From the NCBI GenBank assembly GCA_037951165.1, contig JBBDHG010000011.1, positions 186,001 through 250,000 on the forward strand: DNA of 64,000 nucleotides. Reading direction: 5' to 3'. Of the stretch, positions 61,453-64,000 are shown in pieces; positions within the stretch are counted from its first letter, which is position 1; each line of letters opens with the position of its first letter. The DNA is from Lophius americanus (lineage: Eukaryota; Chordata; Actinopteri; Lophiiformes; Lophiidae). The notes below the pieces were generated by a model, which was given only the letters and a program-made list of their open reading frames with translations, searched no databases and was not told where the DNA came from. A program made the position numbers and the translations under genes.

Positions 61453-63937
61453 CTGCAGAAACAAAACACACACGCGAACACACACGCGAACACACACACA
61501 CACACACTGTGAGTCTATACCCACTTGTGGCTACAGAGGCACAGCGAAGGATGAAGTAGGTTTTAGTCTCTCATTAATTGTTGGAGGCTTACATTAGATC
61601 AACAGAATGAAACTAATAACTGTACATATTTGACACAACTGCTCTATTATTAGTCGTTCAACAATATTAATTATGAATGCAGGCATGTAATTCTACCTTA
61701 AATCAGATAATAGGGGAGAGAATTCACCTCAAAGGCAAAGGGAAAATCTGAAAAATGCATTTTTGTACATTTTTTCAGACTATATTTAAACATTTCATGT
61801 CTTATTTTTGTGCAGCTTGAGATCTCAGAACATCAATGGGGCCATGCAAAAATATTTTTCAAATACAGATTTGTGTTATTGCTCTCTGATCCATATTTGG
61901 AAACTCAGTTCATTCAGATTTTACAGAGCTCATTTAAAAAAACGACCATGTTCAGGGGAAGAGTGTCTCGTTAGCAGTTAGCTCTCACTTTTTGCAGCAG
62001 TTTGCTGAATGTAAATAAAGATCGTTAAATGCCATCATCTACCTGATTTTGGAGAGGACCCACAGTTAGCTGCATGCTAATGTTTTTATCATTAGTTGTT
62101 CGTGAGTTTATCAAAGGCAGATTCAGATTTATTTTGGCTTGACGTTCACAGATACATAAAGTCCATTTGAATGACTCAGAATCTGCATTACCTCAGCTAC
62201 ATGTTGTCGCAGCCATTATATATGCGTCATTTAATGGTTATTTTCTGTATTTGCTGGAAGAGCACCCAGTGTTTGATGGTGTTATGTCATCTGGTGCAAA
62301 ACGGTGCTATATATTTGTATTTGTTTCTTTTGATATATTATCAGAATAAACAGTGAACTGTTTGATAGTGTGTCCACACATCAATAACAACAATTCACAA
62401 CCATGCAATCCATCAGTGGCTCAATATGAAGAGCGTTAGTTAACTCAACAGCTACTGGCAATGCTTCCTGTTACTGAACACAGGCCAATACATTTCACTC
62501 CCCTACCAAACATAAATCTAAACCTCCAAGATTTGAGTTATAATCTAAATCACGATGTAGCTGCGTATAATAGAGGAAAACCACTAGTTCCTCCTCCTTG
62601 GGTGTTTTTTTTCTTATTTTGTTTGCCATGTAATTGGCATAAGAGAGAGATTTGCCTCGATGTGCATTAAAACTCTTTTCCCAAGATCCACCTTTTTTTC
62701 AAATTTAATAATTGACATCCTTTTTTCAGAACCGTTGCAATCAAAAACCAATCAAACGTATCACATAGAGAACACATAACCCCTTTAATCGCTCATTGGC
62801 TGGGATACGAATATTCCAGAGTGTGAAACACTTTGTGCTGTTTTCCACCTTCATAGTCACGTTTCAGTCAGACTTCCTGCGTCCATTTTTATTTTGATGA
62901 TATTTACATAAAACTCTGATATTAGATATTAAGTGTGAAGAAACTAAATTATGTTGGAAACAATAATATCCTCTATGTGAAGACATTTTGAGATTATGTT
63001 TCTGGTTGTAATGGAATGAAAAAACTAACAAAAGATAAACATTTTGGAGGGCCATATGTCTCTCTGACACACACACACACGCACACACACACACACAACA
63101 TTTACATTTGATACCTTTATGATAATATTCATCAATGATTAACATTACAATGGCAGGGTTTGATTTTCTCTCCCTCAGGCTCCCTGCTCCTCCCTGCCAC
63201 TCTCTCTCTCTCAATTAACTTTAATCAAAGACGCAGCACAGCTCCGTGAACAAATAAGCAAATGTGTGCACATAATCCCTATATCCTTTGAAAAGTGTTC
63301 ATTATGTTCCGAAACACCTTGGTACCACAGGATTGATAAAACCAGATACTGGAGCATTATCAGATAATAAGTCACTAATTTCCCATGAGTCCTTTATTAG
63401 GGTTAACTCTAGCAAGATAGTATATTTCAGCCCTGTATGTTTGCTGGATTGTGAGTAAGATTACGCCAAAACTATGGAATTGATTTCCATGAAACTTGGT
63501 GACCTTGACGGGTCTTGGGCCAGAATACACCCCTCTAAACTGTGTGGATTCTGACAGATGGATGGATACAGGAGTTTCCCTTCATTTTTCAAACAATGTG
63601 AGATTGGGATTGATTTTATTTTGGACAAGTCATGAATCCTAAAATCCCGCTGGCATTCCCTTACCCTGATCCTCCATGTTTTAGGGTACAGTGTACTAAT
63701 ACAGCATGTTCTTCTGAAGAAATACTTGACATGTCATAGAAATTATGTTATGTTGACACAAAAGATATTCAACATTTGCTATATTTAATGTGTTATAAAA
63801 AGACATAGGGTTAGCATATATGCTAATATTGAAATGAAATATTAAGGAAATGAAAGTTAAGCTTGTTGGCACCAATTATAGCCTCCGTTTGCACACACAC
63901 GCGCACACACCCACAATCACATAGACACACACACATA

Positions 63938-63968
<31 letters not shown>

Positions 63969-64000
63969 GTACACACACTGAAGTGCTTGAATGGATTCAT
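61453..64000. other. Region upstream of the first recognised gabrr3 exon
   Basis: (CA)n tracts lie at 61467-61506, 63067-63098 and 63897-63977. A diverged dispersed repeat (GATTTCCATGAAACTTGGTG) lies near 63475. The missing signal-peptide exon of gabrr3 may lie here or beyond the right edge; I could not support one. Confidence 0.45.

Noticed and set aside
1..64000. CRISPR arrays, operons, phage, or tRNA/rRNA genes
   Set aside because: No such structures seen. The tandem repeats are eukaryotic micro- or minisatellites, and the tRNA-like segments are SINE heads.

Overview
The window is nuclear DNA from a ray-finned (teleost, probably percomorph-type) fish. It holds three multi-exon, GT-AG-spliced vertebrate genes. 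The introns contain fish-type Tc1-like transposon relics, tRNA-derived SINEs, LINE remnants and many dinucleotide microsatellites. There are no bacterial-style operons, CRISPR arrays or prophages. I assembled the exons by hand from homology, splice sites and phase; all three models keep an open frame across every junction.

Layout: all three genes run on the minus strand, head to tail. (1) dip2c covers 27,302 down to 784 and continues off the left edge. Only the N-terminal part is present: exon 1 (27,224-27,302), a 17-kb first intron, then exons to 784. The AMP-binding domains lie outside the window. (2) larp4b covers 44,785 down to 31,639 and appears complete, at about 2,000 codons. Its last 475 residues are the normal LARP4B body (PAM2-like motif, La motif, RRM, C-terminal motifs). 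They are preceded, in frame, by one 4.56-kb exon coding a largely disordered protein. That exon has a possible myristoyl/palmitoyl start (MGCCFSK) and 54 tandem copies of a 9-residue repeat. (3) A GABA-A receptor rho subunit, most like rho-3 (gabrr3), covers 61,452 down to 46,448. Its first exon(s), with the signal peptide, were not found.

The dip2c-larp4b order and orientation match the human DIP2C-LARP4B neighbourhood (10p15.3, from memory). The rho-subunit gene beside them is not in the human order I recall. The three genes encode unrelated functions: a DIP2 family protein, an mRNA-stability/translation factor and a ligand-gated chloride channel. Nothing suggests they work as a unit.

The most unusual item is the giant larp4b exon with its 27-bp coding minisatellite. 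It could make a membrane-anchored, repeat-bearing LARP4B. Also notable are an in-frame optional exon in dip2c, a His/Leu-rich extension of dip2c exon 5, several odd larp4b splice sites, and microsatellites lying against splice sites in all three genes. The remaining sequence is intronic or intergenic, and its recognisable repeats are listed.
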